In this document: positions 39,156 through 48,098 of the stretch, in pieces
How the letters are laid out: each line of letters opens with the position of its first letter
How positions within the stretch are numbered: position 1 is the first letter of the stretch
DNA from: Oscillospiraceae bacterium
GTDB taxonomy: Bacteria > Bacillota > Clostridia > Oscillospirales > CAG-272
Length of the DNA stretch: 64,000 bases
Assembly (NCBI GenBank): GCA_015064255.1
Contig: SVSP01000001.1
Location: forward strand, 62,001-126,000
Reading direction: 5' to 3'
Notes under the pieces: generated by a model
Told to the model about the DNA's origin: nothing
What the model saw: the letters and a program-made list of their open reading frames with translations, nothing else
The model's database searches: none
Position numbers and translations under genes: made by a program

Positions 39156-40514
39156 ATGCTGAATATTACTGATATCATGGAAACTATAACCATGATACAA
39201 GAAGAAAATCTTGATATAAGAACAATAACGATGGGAATATCTCTGCTTGATTGCGCAGACAGTGATATAGATGCATCCTGCCGTAAAATATATGAAAAAA
39301 TAACACGTCTTGCAGGAAACCTTGTTGCTGTAGGTGACGAAATAGAAGCTAAATACGGTATTCCGATCATAAATAAGCGTATTTCGGTTACTCCGATAGC
39401 TATGCTCGCGGCTGTAAGCGGTGGAGATCCCGTGAAATATGCACATACGCTTGAAAAAGCGGCTCTCGCGGTGGGAGTAAACTTTATAGGGGGCTATTCC
39501 GCGCTCGTACATAAAGGCTTTTCCGCAGGAGATAAAGAACTGATAGAATCTATCCCCGAGGCTCTCGCAACTACAACGAGAGTTTGCTCTTCGGTAAATA
39601 TAGGAACAACAAAATCGGGTATAAATATGGATGCGGTCGGTATGATGGGTAAGGTAGTGCGCAAAGCGGCTGAAATAACTGCAGACCGCGACAGCATCGC
39701 CTGTGCAAAGCTCGTTGTATTCTGTAACGCTCCCGAGGATAATCCCTTTATGGCAGGCGCTTTCCACGGAGTAGGCGAGCCTGACTGCGTTATAAACGTA
39801 GGTGTATCGGGCCCCGGAGTTGTTCACGCGGCAATTAAAAAATGCCCCGACGGCGACCTTACACAGATCGCAGATATCATAAAGAGAACTGCGTTCAAGA
39901 TCACACGTATGGGACAGCTCGTCGGAACAGAAGCTTCAGAAAAGCTCGGCGTTCCGTTTGGTATAGTTGACCTCTCGCTCGCTCCTACTCCCGCAGTAGG
40001 CGATTCTGTTGCCCATATTCTCGAGGAAATGGGACTTGAGGTCTGCGGCACTCACGGTACTACCGCGGCACTTGCACTCCTTAACGACGCAGTTAAGAAG
40101 GGCGGAGTAATGGCGTCTTCTCACGTCGGCGGACTTTCGGGTGCATTTATTCCCGTGTCCGAGGATGCAGGAATGATAGCGGCGGCAAGAAGCGGTGACC
40201 TTAAGATAGAAAAGCTTGAGGCTATGACAGCAGTATGCTCGGTAGGACTTGATATGATAGTCGTTCCGGGTGATACCACAGCAGACGTTATATCTGCAAT
40301 AATCGCGGACGAAGCGGCTATCGGTATGGTAAACTCAAAGACAACAGCGGTGAGAGTTATTCCTGCAATAGGCAAGGGTGTCGGCGAGGAGCTTGAATTC
40401 GGCGGACTTCTCGGCAGCGGCCCCGTAATGCCCGTAAATAATACAAAGAGCCCTGCGAAATTCATTTCGCGCGGCGGACGTATTCCCGCACCGCTTCAGA
40501 GTCTTAAGAACTAA
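39156..40514 (+). CDS. PFL family protein, UPF0210 (DUF711)
   Basis: The 452-residue product starts with [30 protein letters not shown] and contains [23 protein letters not shown] and [23 protein letters not shown], all strongly conserved in UPF0210. Structures show a pyruvate-formate-lyase-like barrel, but no glycyl-radical motif is present and no activity is known. AAAGGTGG lies before the ATG. It pairs with the ACT gene. Confidence 0.92.
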   Translation: MLNITDIMETITMIQEENLDIRTITMGISLLDCADSDIDASCRKIYEKITRLAGNLVAVGDEIEAKYGIPIINKRISVTPIAMLAAVSGGDPVKYAHTLEKAALAVGVNFIGGYSALVHKGFSAGDKELIESIPEALATTTRVCSSVNIGTTKSGINMDAVGMMGKVVRKAAEITADRDSIACAKLVVFCNAPEDNPFMAGAFHGVGEPDCVINVGVSGPGVVHAAIKKCPDGDLTQIADIIKRTAFKITRMGQLVGTEASEKLGVPFGIVDLSLAPTPAVGDSVAHILEEMGLEVCGTHGTTAALALLNDAVKKGGVMASSHVGGLSGAFIPVSEDAGMIAAARSGDLKIEKLEAMTAVCSVGLDMIVVPGDTTADVISAIIADEAAIGMVNSKTTAVRVIPAIGKGVGEELEFGGLLGSGPVMPVNNTKSPAKFISRGGRIPAPLQSLKN

Positions 40515-40517
40515 GCT

Positions 40518-41300
40518 ATGACAAATGAAAAGATTATGCAGATTGCGATGATGCAGTCTGCAATAGACTGTAACTGTAAATCCGAGGATTTTCTCTCGAA
40601 TGAGCATACCGTTACGATATCGAAAAAAGACCCGCGGGCGCGTAAATATTTGCAGCTTCCGTTTAAATGCGATATGGTGACCTACGGGAACAGTATCGTT
40701 GCGCAGACGAGTGAGGAGCTTGCGGAGCCTATAAGAAAATATCTGAACTCATATATTGCGGCACATAGCTTTGAAACACCGAATATACACGTCCTCGGCG
40801 AGATACTTGCGAAATTCGACCTTAAAGTTTGCTATATGGCGGAGTATTTTCTGCCGGACGTCGATCTGCTGAAGGAGCTTCCGTGTAAATACGAGCTTCG
40901 CGTACTGCATAATGAGGATTTTAAAGATCTTTATACAGATGCTTGGAGTAATGCTCTTTGTGAAAAACGTAAAGAGCTTGATGTTCTTGGAGTAGGCGCA
41001 TACGATAACGGAAAGCTTGTGGGACTTGCAGGTTGCTCGGCAGACTGCGAGGATATGTATCAGATAGGTATAGACGTTCTTCCCGAGTACAGAAGACAGG
41101 GAATAGCGTCGGCACTTACGAGCAGACTCGCACTTGAGATACTGAAACTTGATAAAGTGCCTTTTTACTGTACGGCGTGGTGCAATATAAGATCGGTGCG
41201 TAACGCTTTGAAGTGCGGATTTCGTCCTGCTTGGATAGAACTGACCGCAAGAGATGCGCAGTATGTCGATAAGCTTAATCTTGATCTTAAAATAAGATAA
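40518..41300 (+). CDS. GNAT acetyltransferase with N-terminal extension
   Basis: The C-terminal half (about 130-260) is a GNAT domain with GVGAYDNGKLVGLAGCS, the acetyl-CoA loop IDVLPEYRRQGIASALTSRL and NIRSVRNALKCGF. The N-terminal 120 residues are a separate alpha/beta region of a type found in Clostridia proteins of this kind; its role is unknown. It begins 3 bases after the UPF0210 stop without a clear ribosome site, so translation may be coupled. Confidence 0.82.
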   Translation: MTNEKIMQIAMMQSAIDCNCKSEDFLSNEHTVTISKKDPRARKYLQLPFKCDMVTYGNSIVAQTSEELAEPIRKYLNSYIAAHSFETPNIHVLGEILAKFDLKVCYMAEYFLPDVDLLKELPCKYELRVLHNEDFKDLYTDAWSNALCEKRKELDVLGVGAYDNGKLVGLAGCSADCEDMYQIGIDVLPEYRRQGIASALTSRLALEILKLDKVPFYCTAWCNIRSVRNALKCGFRPAWIELTARDAQYVDKLNLDLKIR

Positions 41301-41339
41301 AAAAAGAGTAGGAATTTTGATGTTCCTACTCTTTTTTTA
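41301..41339 (+). terminator. Intrinsic terminator after the acetyltransferase
   Basis: AAAAAGAGTAGGAA (41301-41314) pairs with TTCCTACTCTTTTT (41323-41336), then TT. It could act in both directions. Confidence 0.85.
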
Positions 41340-41341
41340 TC

Positions 41342-41392
41342 AAAGTTTTTTGGCGGGTTCTTAGGGCAGCGCCCTAATCAGAGTCCCTTTGG
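41342..41392 (-). repeat. Palindromic 3' element after the response-regulator gene
   Basis: On the minus strand, right after the response-regulator stop, AGGGACTCT is followed by TTAGGGC-GCT-GCCCTAA (41361-41377), then AACCCGCCAAAAAACTTTG. It shares GCCCTAAGAACCCGC with the dnaK-dnaJ element and AGGGACTCT with the 15 kb array. It is in the same orientation as the gene it follows. Confidence 0.7.
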
Positions 41393-42085
41393 TTAAGGTT
41401 GGATAAGTTCAAACTTGTAGCCTACGCCCCAAACGGTCTTAAGCTGCCATTTGTCGGAAACGCCCTCAAGCTTTTCGCGGAGACGCTTGATGTGAACGTC
41501 AACGGTACGGGAGTCGCCGAGGTAGTCAAATCCCCAAACCTTGTCGAGGAGCTTGTCGCGTGTGAAAACGCTGTTGTAGTTAGCGGCGAGGAAATAGAGA
41601 AGCTCAAGTTCCTTGGGAGGAATGTCAGTGCTCTTGCCGCACAGCTTAAGCTCGTACTTCTGAAGGCTGATTTCGATGTTGTCAAACTTGATAACTTCGT
41701 TGTCGCTCTGGTTGTCGTGTGCGCTGTATCTTCTAAGAACTGCCTTGATTCGCGCGGACAGCTCTTTCATATCGAAAGGCTTAACAATGAAGTCGTCTGC
41801 TCCGAGTTCAAGTCCGAGAACCTTGTCGAATACTTCGCCCTTGGCTGTTACCATAATAATAGGCTTTGCGGAGATCTCGCGGATCTCGCGGCATACCTGC
41901 CAGCCGTCCTTGCGGGGGAGCATAATGTCAAGAAGAACGAGATCGGGCTCGAACATTTTGAAAAAGTTTACTGCTTCAACTCCGTCGGAAGCAATCTTGG
42001 TTTCGTATCCCTCTTTGGTGAGATAAACCTTTATAAGCTCTGCTATATTGCTGTCATCTTCTACTATAAGTAATTTGGTTCCCAT
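41393..42085 (-). CDS. OmpR/PhoB-family response regulator
   Basis: The 230-residue product has a receiver domain (acidic D10/D11, phosphorylation site D53 in LVLLDIMLP, conserved T in MVTAKGE and K in IVKPFD) and a winged-helix DNA-binding domain from about 130, with SRTVDVHIKRLREKLE and WGVGYKFE. The likely kinase is encoded at 43509 on the other strand, beyond ychF. AAAAGGAG precedes the ATG. No promoter pair was convincing, though TATAAT occurs near 42160 on the minus strand. Confidence 0.93.
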   Translation of the reverse strand: MGTKLLIVEDDSNIAELIKVYLTKEGYETKIASDGVEAVNFFKMFEPDLVLLDIMLPRKDGWQVCREIREISAKPIIMVTAKGEVFDKVLGLELGADDFIVKPFDMKELSARIKAVLRRYSAHDNQSDNEVIKFDNIEISLQKYELKLCGKSTDIPPKELELLYFLAANYNSVFTRDKLLDKVWGFDYLGDSRTVDVHIKRLREKLEGVSDKWQLKTVWGVGYKFELIQP

Positions 42086-42295
42086 AATTTTTCTCCTTTT
42101 CTGCTGTGATTATTTGTAATTGTTAAGATTGTTAAAAATCTTCTTAAGTTCATAATTATTATAACAGTATAAATTGAATAATAAAAGAATATAAAATGAA
42201 CATTTAGTGAATTTTGCACAAAATCTCAAAAAATGAAATTTTAGTAAATAAATTGTTTTTTTGACGTAAAACAAGGCAAAATACGAAAAAAAGAC

Positions 42296-42324
42296 TTGTA
42301 ATAGTATTAAAGATATAGTATAAT
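42296..42324 (+). promoter_or_regulatory. Promoter of ychF
   Basis: TTGTAA (42296-42301) and a perfect TATAAT (42319-42324), 17-base spacer. The gap 42086-42372 is otherwise AT-rich. Confidence 0.75.
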
Positions 42325-42372
42325 ATAATGTAAAACAAAAATACAGTTCTGATATGAAAGGAAAAATATAAT

Positions 42373-43467
42373 ATGAAACTCGGAATAGTGGGAATGCCTA
42401 ACGTAGGTAAAAGTACACTGTTTAATGCTATAACAAATGCGGGCGCACAGAGCGCAAACTACCCCTTCTGCACGATAGAGCCAAACGTCGGTATGGTTGC
42501 AGTACCCGACTCGCGCCTTGATTATCTTGCAGAGATGTATTCTCCGGAAAAATACACTCCCGCAGTTATCGAATTCGTTGATATCGCAGGTCTTGTAAAG
42601 GGTGCGTCGAAAGGGGAAGGTCTTGGTAATAAATTCCTCGGACATATACGTGAGGTTGATGCGATCGTTCACGTTGTGCGCTGCTTTGAAGACTCGAATA
42701 TTATTCACGTGGACGGAAGCGTTGACCCTATGCGTGACCTTGAAACGATAAATTTTGAGCTTATTTTCTCTGATATTGAAATCGTTGAACGCAGAATAGA
42801 CCGCACAAAGAAGCTTCTCAAGGGCGATAAAACACTTGCAGCAGAGGTTGAATTCCTCGAAAGAGTTCTTGCGGTGCTTACAGACGGAAAATCGGCGCGT
42901 ACAATCTCTATGAACGAAAACGAAGAGAAGATTATGGAAACTCTTCCGCTGCTTTCGAATAAGCCTGTTATCTACGTTGCCAACGTCGGAGAGGACGAGC
43001 TTGACGGCGGATACAACGATTCTGAAAATTATAATAATCTTTGCGCGTTTGCCGAAACGGAAGGCGCAAAGGTCGTTCCGATATGCGCGGGCATAGAAGC
43101 AGAAATTGCAGAGCTTGATATGGAAGAAAAGAAGGTGTTCCTCGCAGACCTCGGTATAGAGGAAAGCGGTCTTGATAAGCTTATTAAGGCAAGCTATAGC
43201 CTTCTCGGACTTATAAGCTTCCTTACAGCAGGTCCGAAGGAAGTTCGTGCGTGGACAATTACAAACGGATCGAAGGCTCCTCAGGCGGCAGGAAAGATCC
43301 ATACAGACTTTGAAAAGGGCTTTATCCGCGCGGAAATCGTTTCCTTCGACGATCTCGTGGCTTGCGGCGGAATAAATGAAGCAAAAGAAAAAGGTCTTTA
43401 CAGAAGCGAAGGAAAAGACTACGTTATGAAGGACGGAGACGTAGTTCTCTTCAGATTTAACGTATAA
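42373..43467 (+). CDS. ychF: Redox-regulated ATPase YchF (OLA1/Obg family)
   Basis: The 364-residue protein has the P loop GMPNVGKST at 7-15, [12 protein letters not shown], the switch [22 protein letters not shown], and a C-terminal TGS-like domain with [19 protein letters not shown] and the ending [12 protein letters not shown]. YchF binds ribosomes and prefers ATP because the usual NKxD motif is altered. Length is typical (363). It precedes the histidine kinase by 41 bases and may be co-transcribed with it. Confidence 0.97.
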   Translation: MKLGIVGMPNVGKSTLFNAITNAGAQSANYPFCTIEPNVGMVAVPDSRLDYLAEMYSPEKYTPAVIEFVDIAGLVKGASKGEGLGNKFLGHIREVDAIVHVVRCFEDSNIIHVDGSVDPMRDLETINFELIFSDIEIVERRIDRTKKLLKGDKTLAAEVEFLERVLAVLTDGKSARTISMNENEEKIMETLPLLSNKPVIYVANVGEDELDGGYNDSENYNNLCAFAETEGAKVVPICAGIEAEIAELDMEEKKVFLADLGIEESGLDKLIKASYSLLGLISFLTAGPKEVRAWTITNGSKAPQAAGKIHTDFEKGFIRAEIVSFDDLVACGGINEAKEKGLYRSEGKDYVMKDGDVVLFRFNV

Positions 43468-43508
43468 ATTATTGTTAATTATTGTTTTAGAAGAGAAAGG
43501 GTTATAAA

Positions 43509-44972
43509 ATGCTCTTTAAAAGTGTATTTGCGCGCTATATGCTTGCGTTTGTCGTAATTATTCTGATAAGCTTTTCAATACTTTCTATGATAGTTTCCAC
43601 TCAGGTTATGAATTATTCGAAGGAAATGAAAAGCGATGAGCTTTCGCGAGTTGCAGACTGGTCATCGTCTATTTTGAAGTCGTCATATAAGAATAGTGAG
43701 TATAGTAATTTGCACGATTTTGTAAACTTCGAATATATGAGACTTTACAAAATGTTTGAATTTATTGATGACGGAGATAATGTAAACGTTATACTTGCAG
43801 ATACAAACGGAAGAATATTGTGGTGTACACAGCTTAATCCTGCAGATAAAGAGGTTTATATAGATTCCAATAAGATAATTTCTGAAAGCACGCTTGAAAA
43901 AGCTCTTTCGTCAGATTTTGATATGGAAGAAACGACACTTGATGGAGTACTGAAGCATCCGTGCTACGTTAATTCTCTTCCGCTGAATATGGATGGTGAG
44001 GCACAGGGTGTTGTCTTTGTAACCACTATATCCTCCAACGTATATAACTTTATAGTTTCAACAGTAAAAACGATAGTTATGTCGTGTATGTGGGTAATGT
44101 GCGGAGCTATAATCGCGAGTTATTTTATAAGCGAAAAAATAGTTCATCCGATACGTCAGATGAGTCAGGCAGCACGTGAATTTGCGGTAGGAAATCTTGA
44201 TGTCCGTGTTCCTGTTAACGGAAATGACGAGGTTGCGGATCTTGCTATGGCGTTCAATAATATGGCGTCGAGCCTTGAACGTAATGAAGAAACAAGACGT
44301 ACATTCCTTGCAAATGTTTCGCACGATATGAGAACTCCGATGACAACGATAGGAGGCTTTATTGATGCTATACTTGACGGAACTATTCCCGAAGATCAGC
44401 AGGAGCATTACCTGAAGATTGTTTCATCTGAGATAAAAAGACTTTCACGTCTTGTATCTACTTTGCTTGATATTTCAAAAATACAGGCAGGCGAGAGAAA
44501 ATTCACTATGGAGCCTTTTGATATTTGTGAGCTTTCGCGACAGATCATAATCTCGCTCGAACAGCGTCTTACGGATAAAAATCTTGACGTTGAGTTTGAG
44601 TGCGACGATGAAAAAATGATTGCTGTCGCAGACAGAGATGCAATATATCAGGTGCTTTATAATATCTGCGATAACGGTGTGAAATTTTCAAATGAGGGCG
44701 GAAAATATAAGATTTCGGTGAAGGATTCGGATAAAAAGATACTTGTCAGCGTTTATAATGAAGGCGACGGAATCCCCAAAGAAGACCTGCCATACGTTTT
44801 CGACAGATTTTACAAGAGCGATAAGAGCCGCGGACTTGATAAAACAGGTGTAGGTCTCGGAATGTTTATAAGCAGAACGATTATGGAAGCACACGGCGAA
44901 AATATAACGGTAAGAAGTAAGCAGGGTGAGTTCTGTGAATTTACCATAACTCTGAAAAAGAACACTAACTGA
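43509..44972 (+). CDS. Membrane sensor histidine kinase with HAMP domain
   Basis: The 487-residue product has transmembrane segments at about 11-31 and 180-205 around an extracellular sensor region, a HAMP domain (VHPIRQMSQAAREFAVGNLDVRV, then DEVADLAMAFNNMASSLE), HisKA with H272 in NVSHDMRTPMTTI, and HATPase_c motifs NICDNGVKFS, GDGIPKEDLPYVFDRFYK and GVGLGMFIS. The PhoR/ResE-like layout fits the OmpR-type regulator encoded at 41393 as partner. The signal is unknown. radC starts 11 bases later. Confidence 0.93.
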   Translation: MLFKSVFARYMLAFVVIILISFSILSMIVSTQVMNYSKEMKSDELSRVADWSSSILKSSYKNSEYSNLHDFVNFEYMRLYKMFEFIDDGDNVNVILADTNGRILWCTQLNPADKEVYIDSNKIISESTLEKALSSDFDMEETTLDGVLKHPCYVNSLPLNMDGEAQGVVFVTTISSNVYNFIVSTVKTIVMSCMWVMCGAIIASYFISEKIVHPIRQMSQAAREFAVGNLDVRVPVNGNDEVADLAMAFNNMASSLERNEETRRTFLANVSHDMRTPMTTIGGFIDAILDGTIPEDQQEHYLKIVSSEIKRLSRLVSTLLDISKIQAGERKFTMEPFDICELSRQIIISLEQRLTDKNLDVEFECDDEKMIAVADRDAIYQVLYNICDNGVKFSNEGGKYKISVKDSDKKILVSVYNEGDGIPKEDLPYVFDRFYKSDKSRGLDKTGVGLGMFISRTIMEAHGENITVRSKQGEFCEFTITLKKNTN

Positions 44973-44983
44973 GATATTTAAAA

Positions 44984-45709
44984 ATGACTAATAAGGAAAC
45001 GATACAGAAAAGCGAAAATCCGCACGAAGGTCATCGCGAGAGAATGCGCGGTAAAATAGAAAATGGCTTTATAGGCTCGTTTACCGATGTAGAGCTGCTT
45101 GAAGTACTCCTTTTCTACGTAATAAAGAGAAGTAATACTAACGTTACCGCACATAATTTGCTTGATAAATTCGGTACGCTCAGAGATGTTCTGAGTGCAG
45201 ATTCGGAACTGTTGAAAAACGTTGACGGAATAGGTGAAACCTCGGCTGTGTTTTTCAAGATACTTTCGGAGATAAACAGAAGAATAGCATCATCGTCGGG
45301 TACTGTCGAAAAGAGATTTTCTTCAATAGAGCAGATAGGCGAATATTTCATAAAAAAGTTTAAATTTATCACAGAAGAGAAGGTTATGCTTCTGCTTCTT
45401 GATAATAAAAATGCGGTAATAGACTGTAAGACTATCGAAAACGGAACGGTATCGTCTTCGGTGCTGTCGATACGCGATATTGCAAAAGAGGCACTTCTGG
45501 CAAATGCGGCAAGAGTCGTTATTGCACATAATCACCCGTCGGGTGATCCGTCGCCGTCGGATGATGATATTATAGTTACAAGAATGCTACGCAGAACGCT
45601 CGGCGAGCTTGACCTTGATTTCGTTGAGCATATAATTGTAGCCGATGACAGGTATATGCCGGTCATATCTTATATGACACGTATTTCCGAGCTTGATTAC
45701 GGTAACTGA
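44984..45709 (+). CDS. radC: RadC family JAB/MPN-domain protein
   Basis: The 241-residue product has the N-terminal helix-hairpin-helix part (HEGHRERMRGKI, NVDGIGETSA) and the JAMM-type metal motif HNHPSGDPSPSDDD near 180-195 in the C-terminal domain. Despite its name a repair role in E. coli is unproven, and metal-dependent nuclease or isopeptidase activity is possible. tcdA follows after 14 bases; the block from ychF on is probably one transcript. Confidence 0.93.
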   Translation: MTNKETIQKSENPHEGHRERMRGKIENGFIGSFTDVELLEVLLFYVIKRSNTNVTAHNLLDKFGTLRDVLSADSELLKNVDGIGETSAVFFKILSEINRRIASSSGTVEKRFSSIEQIGEYFIKKFKFITEEKVMLLLLDNKNAVIDCKTIENGTVSSSVLSIRDIAKEALLANAARVVIAHNHPSGDPSPSDDDIIVTRMLRRTLGELDLDFVEHIIVADDRYMPVISYMTRISELDYGN

Positions 45710-45723
45710 AATAGGATTTTCAA

Positions 45724-46467
45724 ATGGATATAATGAACACAAATAAAACTGATAACGAAAGACACGCCCGCACAAAAATGCTTATCGGGGAAAAGGCGCT
45801 TGGTAAAATACTCGATGCGCACGTTGTGATCTTCGGACTCGGAGGAGTTGGCGGCGGAGTTATTGAAGCACTTGCAAGAGCAGGGGTTGGAAAATTTACT
45901 CTTGTTGATTTCGACAGCGTTTCCGAGAGTAATATCAACAGACAGATAATAGCCGATACATCGACGGTAGGTAAGCTGAAAACAGATGCCGCCAGAGAGC
46001 GAATAAGGCTCATAAATCCCGATGCGGAGATAATAACACATAATCTCTTCTACTGCGAAGAAAACGCGTCAGAGGTCGATTTTTCGGGCGCTGACTATAT
46101 CGTGGATGCGATAGACTCGGTGAAATCGAAGATATCGATAATTTTGAGGGCAAAGAGAGAAAACATTCCGATAATTTCCTGTATGGGTACGGGGAACAGA
46201 GTCGATGCTCTCGGATTTGAGATAACCGACATATATAAAACAAGCGGCTGTCCGCTTGCAAGGGTTATGCGCCACGAGCTTCGTAAAAACGGAGTAGATT
46301 CGCTCAAGGTGCTGTGCTCAAAGTCGGAGGTTTATACTTCGCCCGAAGCAGAAGCAGGGGAAGGCGGAGAAAAGCGCGTTCCTGCATCAATATCTTACGT
46401 GCCGCCCGTAGCGGGATTTATCATCGCGGGAGAAGTAATAAAATCTGTTGCAGGAATAAAATCATAA
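45724..46467 (+). CDS. tcdA: tRNA threonylcarbamoyladenosine dehydratase (TcdA/CsdL, E1-like)
   Basis: TcdA uses ATP to cyclise t6A37 in ANN-decoding tRNAs to ct6A. The 247-residue product has the E1/ThiF nucleotide fold: VVIFGLGGVGGGVIEALARAG near 34, the metal/ATP residues VDFDSVSESNINRQI, and YIVDAIDSVKSK. It ends with a glycine-rich APPVAGFIIAGEVIK-like segment. E1-like proteins of MoeB/ThiF type are alternatives, but there is no zinc CxxC pair and no sulfur-carrier gene nearby. Confidence 0.87.
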   Translation: MDIMNTNKTDNERHARTKMLIGEKALGKILDAHVVIFGLGGVGGGVIEALARAGVGKFTLVDFDSVSESNINRQIIADTSTVGKLKTDAARERIRLINPDAEIITHNLFYCEENASEVDFSGADYIVDAIDSVKSKISIILRAKRENIPIISCMGTGNRVDALGFEITDIYKTSGCPLARVMRHELRKNGVDSLKVLCSKSEVYTSPEAEAGEGGEKRVPASISYVPPVAGFIIAGEVIKSVAGIKS

Positions 46468-46471
46468 TCAT

Positions 46472-46506
46472 AAAAAACTCGCTGTTTAAAAAACAGCGAG
46501 TTTTTT
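46472..46506. terminator. Terminator after tcdA
   Basis: AAAAAACTCGCTGTTT pairs with AAACAGCGAGTTTTTT, a strong bidirectional hairpin. Confidence 0.9.
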
Positions 46507-46576
46507 ATCCGAATACTCCCGAAATTCCAACCGAATACGCAAAAACACTTGAAAATTTTTATATTTATATTAAAAT

Positions 46577-46607
46577 AGAGTTACCTGTTAAAATAATAGG
46601 TAACTCT
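46577..46607 (-). terminator. Terminator after the minus-strand acetyltransferase
   Basis: AGAGTTACCT (46577-46586) pairs perfectly with AGGTAACTCT (46598-46607); the minus strand continues ATTTTAATATAAAT. Confidence 0.6.
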
Positions 46608-46618
46608 AAAATAAAGCT

Positions 46619-47110
46619 TTACTTGTTCGGAAAACGAAGAAGATAGAGGTATTCTCCGTGCGGATCAACGCCGAGTCGTTCGAATCCGCAGCGCTCGTAA
46701 AGTCCCTGTCCTCTGAAATTGTTCTGCGCTGTCGTGAGCAGAATACCGCCGCATCCGATGCTTTCGCAGTACTCGCGTACGGTGGCAATAAGACGTCTGC
46801 CGAGATGGCGACCCTTCCAAGCCTCCGCAACGGCTATTCCGAGCCACGGAACCTTGGAATCCTTGTCCCAAATGAAAACGTAACCTGCCATTTTGGGACC
46901 GTCTTCGGTTTCGTCAACTGCAGCCCAGAATATGTGGTCGGGTTTCTTGTCGTCAAGATAGTCAAGTGTTCTTTTTTCGTTTCCGCTTCCGCGTGTTCTG
47001 TTGAAGAAAGATGCGCTTTCTTCGCCCATCTGATCGAAAAATTCTATAACAAGCTGTCTGTCAGATTTTTCAAGTCTGCGTATCGGTAAGCGGTCAATGT
47101 TGTAATCCAT
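46619..47110 (-). CDS. GNAT family N-acetyltransferase
   Basis: The 163-residue product has a GNAT domain with AGYVFIWDKDSKVPWLGIAVAEAWKGRHLGRRLIATV (acetyl-CoA loop GRHLGR) and LTTAQNNFRGQGLYERCGFERLG. The substrate is unknown. It is a single gene with its own terminator. The upstream gap to 47212 holds its AT-rich promoter region and that of the divergent LytTR gene, not resolved. Confidence 0.85.
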   Translation of the reverse strand: MDYNIDRLPIRRLEKSDRQLVIEFFDQMGEESASFFNRTRGSGNEKRTLDYLDDKKPDHIFWAAVDETEDGPKMAGYVFIWDKDSKVPWLGIAVAEAWKGRHLGRRLIATVREYCESIGCGGILLTTAQNNFRGQGLYERCGFERLGVDPHGEYLYLLRFPNK

Positions 47111-47212
47111 AGTTTATACCCTCCATTTTGTGCGGTACTTGGCTTTAATAAGTTTAGCACATAAAAAAATATTTGTCAAGTATTTGAAAGTCTTTGCGAA
47201 AGGATTGTTGAT

Positions 47213-47650
47213 ATGAAATGTCGAACTGTAATTGATAAAGACAGGGAAGAAGAGGTGGTCATATACGTTCACGAGAAAAACAGCCTGTCCTGTGAGATAG
47301 AAGAGCTTGTTATGGGAAAATCGTTAGAGATTTTCGGATATAAGGATAAAAATGCCGTAAAGCTTTCTCCGTCGGACGTTTTCTGTTTCACGGTTGAGGA
47401 TAATAAGGTTTACGCTGTCTGCGAAAAGGAAAAATATCAGATAAAACAAAGGCTTTATCTGCTCGAAGAATTACTTGATAAGGATTTTGTCAAGATAAAT
47501 CAGTCCTGCATAGCCAATATAAGAAAAATATCTAAATTTGATGCCTCGTTAACCGGAACACTTATGGTCAGCTTTAAAAACGGATATAGAGATTACGTTT
47601 CAAGAAGACAACTGAAATTTGTTAAGGAAAGGATGGGACTCAGAAAATGA
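47213..47650 (+). CDS. LytTR-domain transcriptional regulator
   Basis: The 145-residue product has an N-terminal alpha/beta part and a C-terminal LytTR DNA-binding domain (about 50-143): SPSDVFCFTVEDNKVYAVC, YLLEELLDKDFVKINQSCIANI and NGYRDYVSRRQLKFVKE. There is no receiver domain. The stop overlaps the start of a DUF3021 membrane gene (ATGA), a common pair in Firmicutes in which the membrane protein is thought to hold the regulator inactive. Confidence 0.9.
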   Translation: MKCRTVIDKDREEEVVIYVHEKNSLSCEIEELVMGKSLEIFGYKDKNAVKLSPSDVFCFTVEDNKVYAVCEKEKYQIKQRLYLLEELLDKDFVKINQSCIANIRKISKFDASLTGTLMVSFKNGYRDYVSRRQLKFVKERMGLRK

Positions 47651-48063
47651 ATAAATATTTGAAGAGCTTTTTTCATAGAGGATTTGTTTTCGGTGGATTC
47701 GGACCGATAATTACAGGAATAATATATTTTATAATTTCGCTTTTCGCAGATGATTTTATTGTAAGCGGTAAGGAAATGGTTTTTGCCATAATTTCCACCT
47801 ATATTCTTGCTTTTATGCATGCAGGAGCAAGCGTTTTTAACCAGATAGAAGAGTGGTCGATAGTAAAATCGGTTTTCTTCCACTTCATTACACTTTATTT
47901 TGCATATGTGTTCTGCTATCTCTTTAACGATTGGCTGGAATTTGATCTTAGAGTGATTATGGTGTTTACAGCAATATTTGCCGTTGTCTATCTTGTGATA
48001 TGGATAACGGTGGTGACACTTATAAAAATCACGGAAAAACATCTGAATGCTAAATTAAAATAA
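47647..48063 (+). CDS. DUF3021 membrane protein, probable partner of the LytTR regulator
   Basis: The 138-residue product has four hydrophobic segments, at about 12-33, 45-65, 75-95 and 105-128, and starts KYLKSFFHRGFVFGGFGPI, typical of DUF3021. It is translationally coupled to the LytTR gene and followed by a terminator. By family context it is an integral-membrane inhibitor of the LytTR protein. The stimulus is unknown. Confidence 0.88.
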   Translation: MNKYLKSFFHRGFVFGGFGPIITGIIYFIISLFADDFIVSGKEMVFAIISTYILAFMHAGASVFNQIEEWSIVKSVFFHFITLYFAYVFCYLFNDWLEFDLRVIMVFTAIFAVVYLVIWITVVTLIKITEKHLNAKLK

Positions 48064-48094
48064 AAAAATGAAGAGTGAAAACTCTTCATTTTTT
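48063..48094. terminator. Terminator between DUF3021 and the lipoprotein gene
   Basis: AAAAAATGAAGAGT-GAAA-ACTCTTCATTTTTT; symmetric, serves both convergent genes. Confidence 0.88.
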
Positions 48095-48098
48095 GTTA

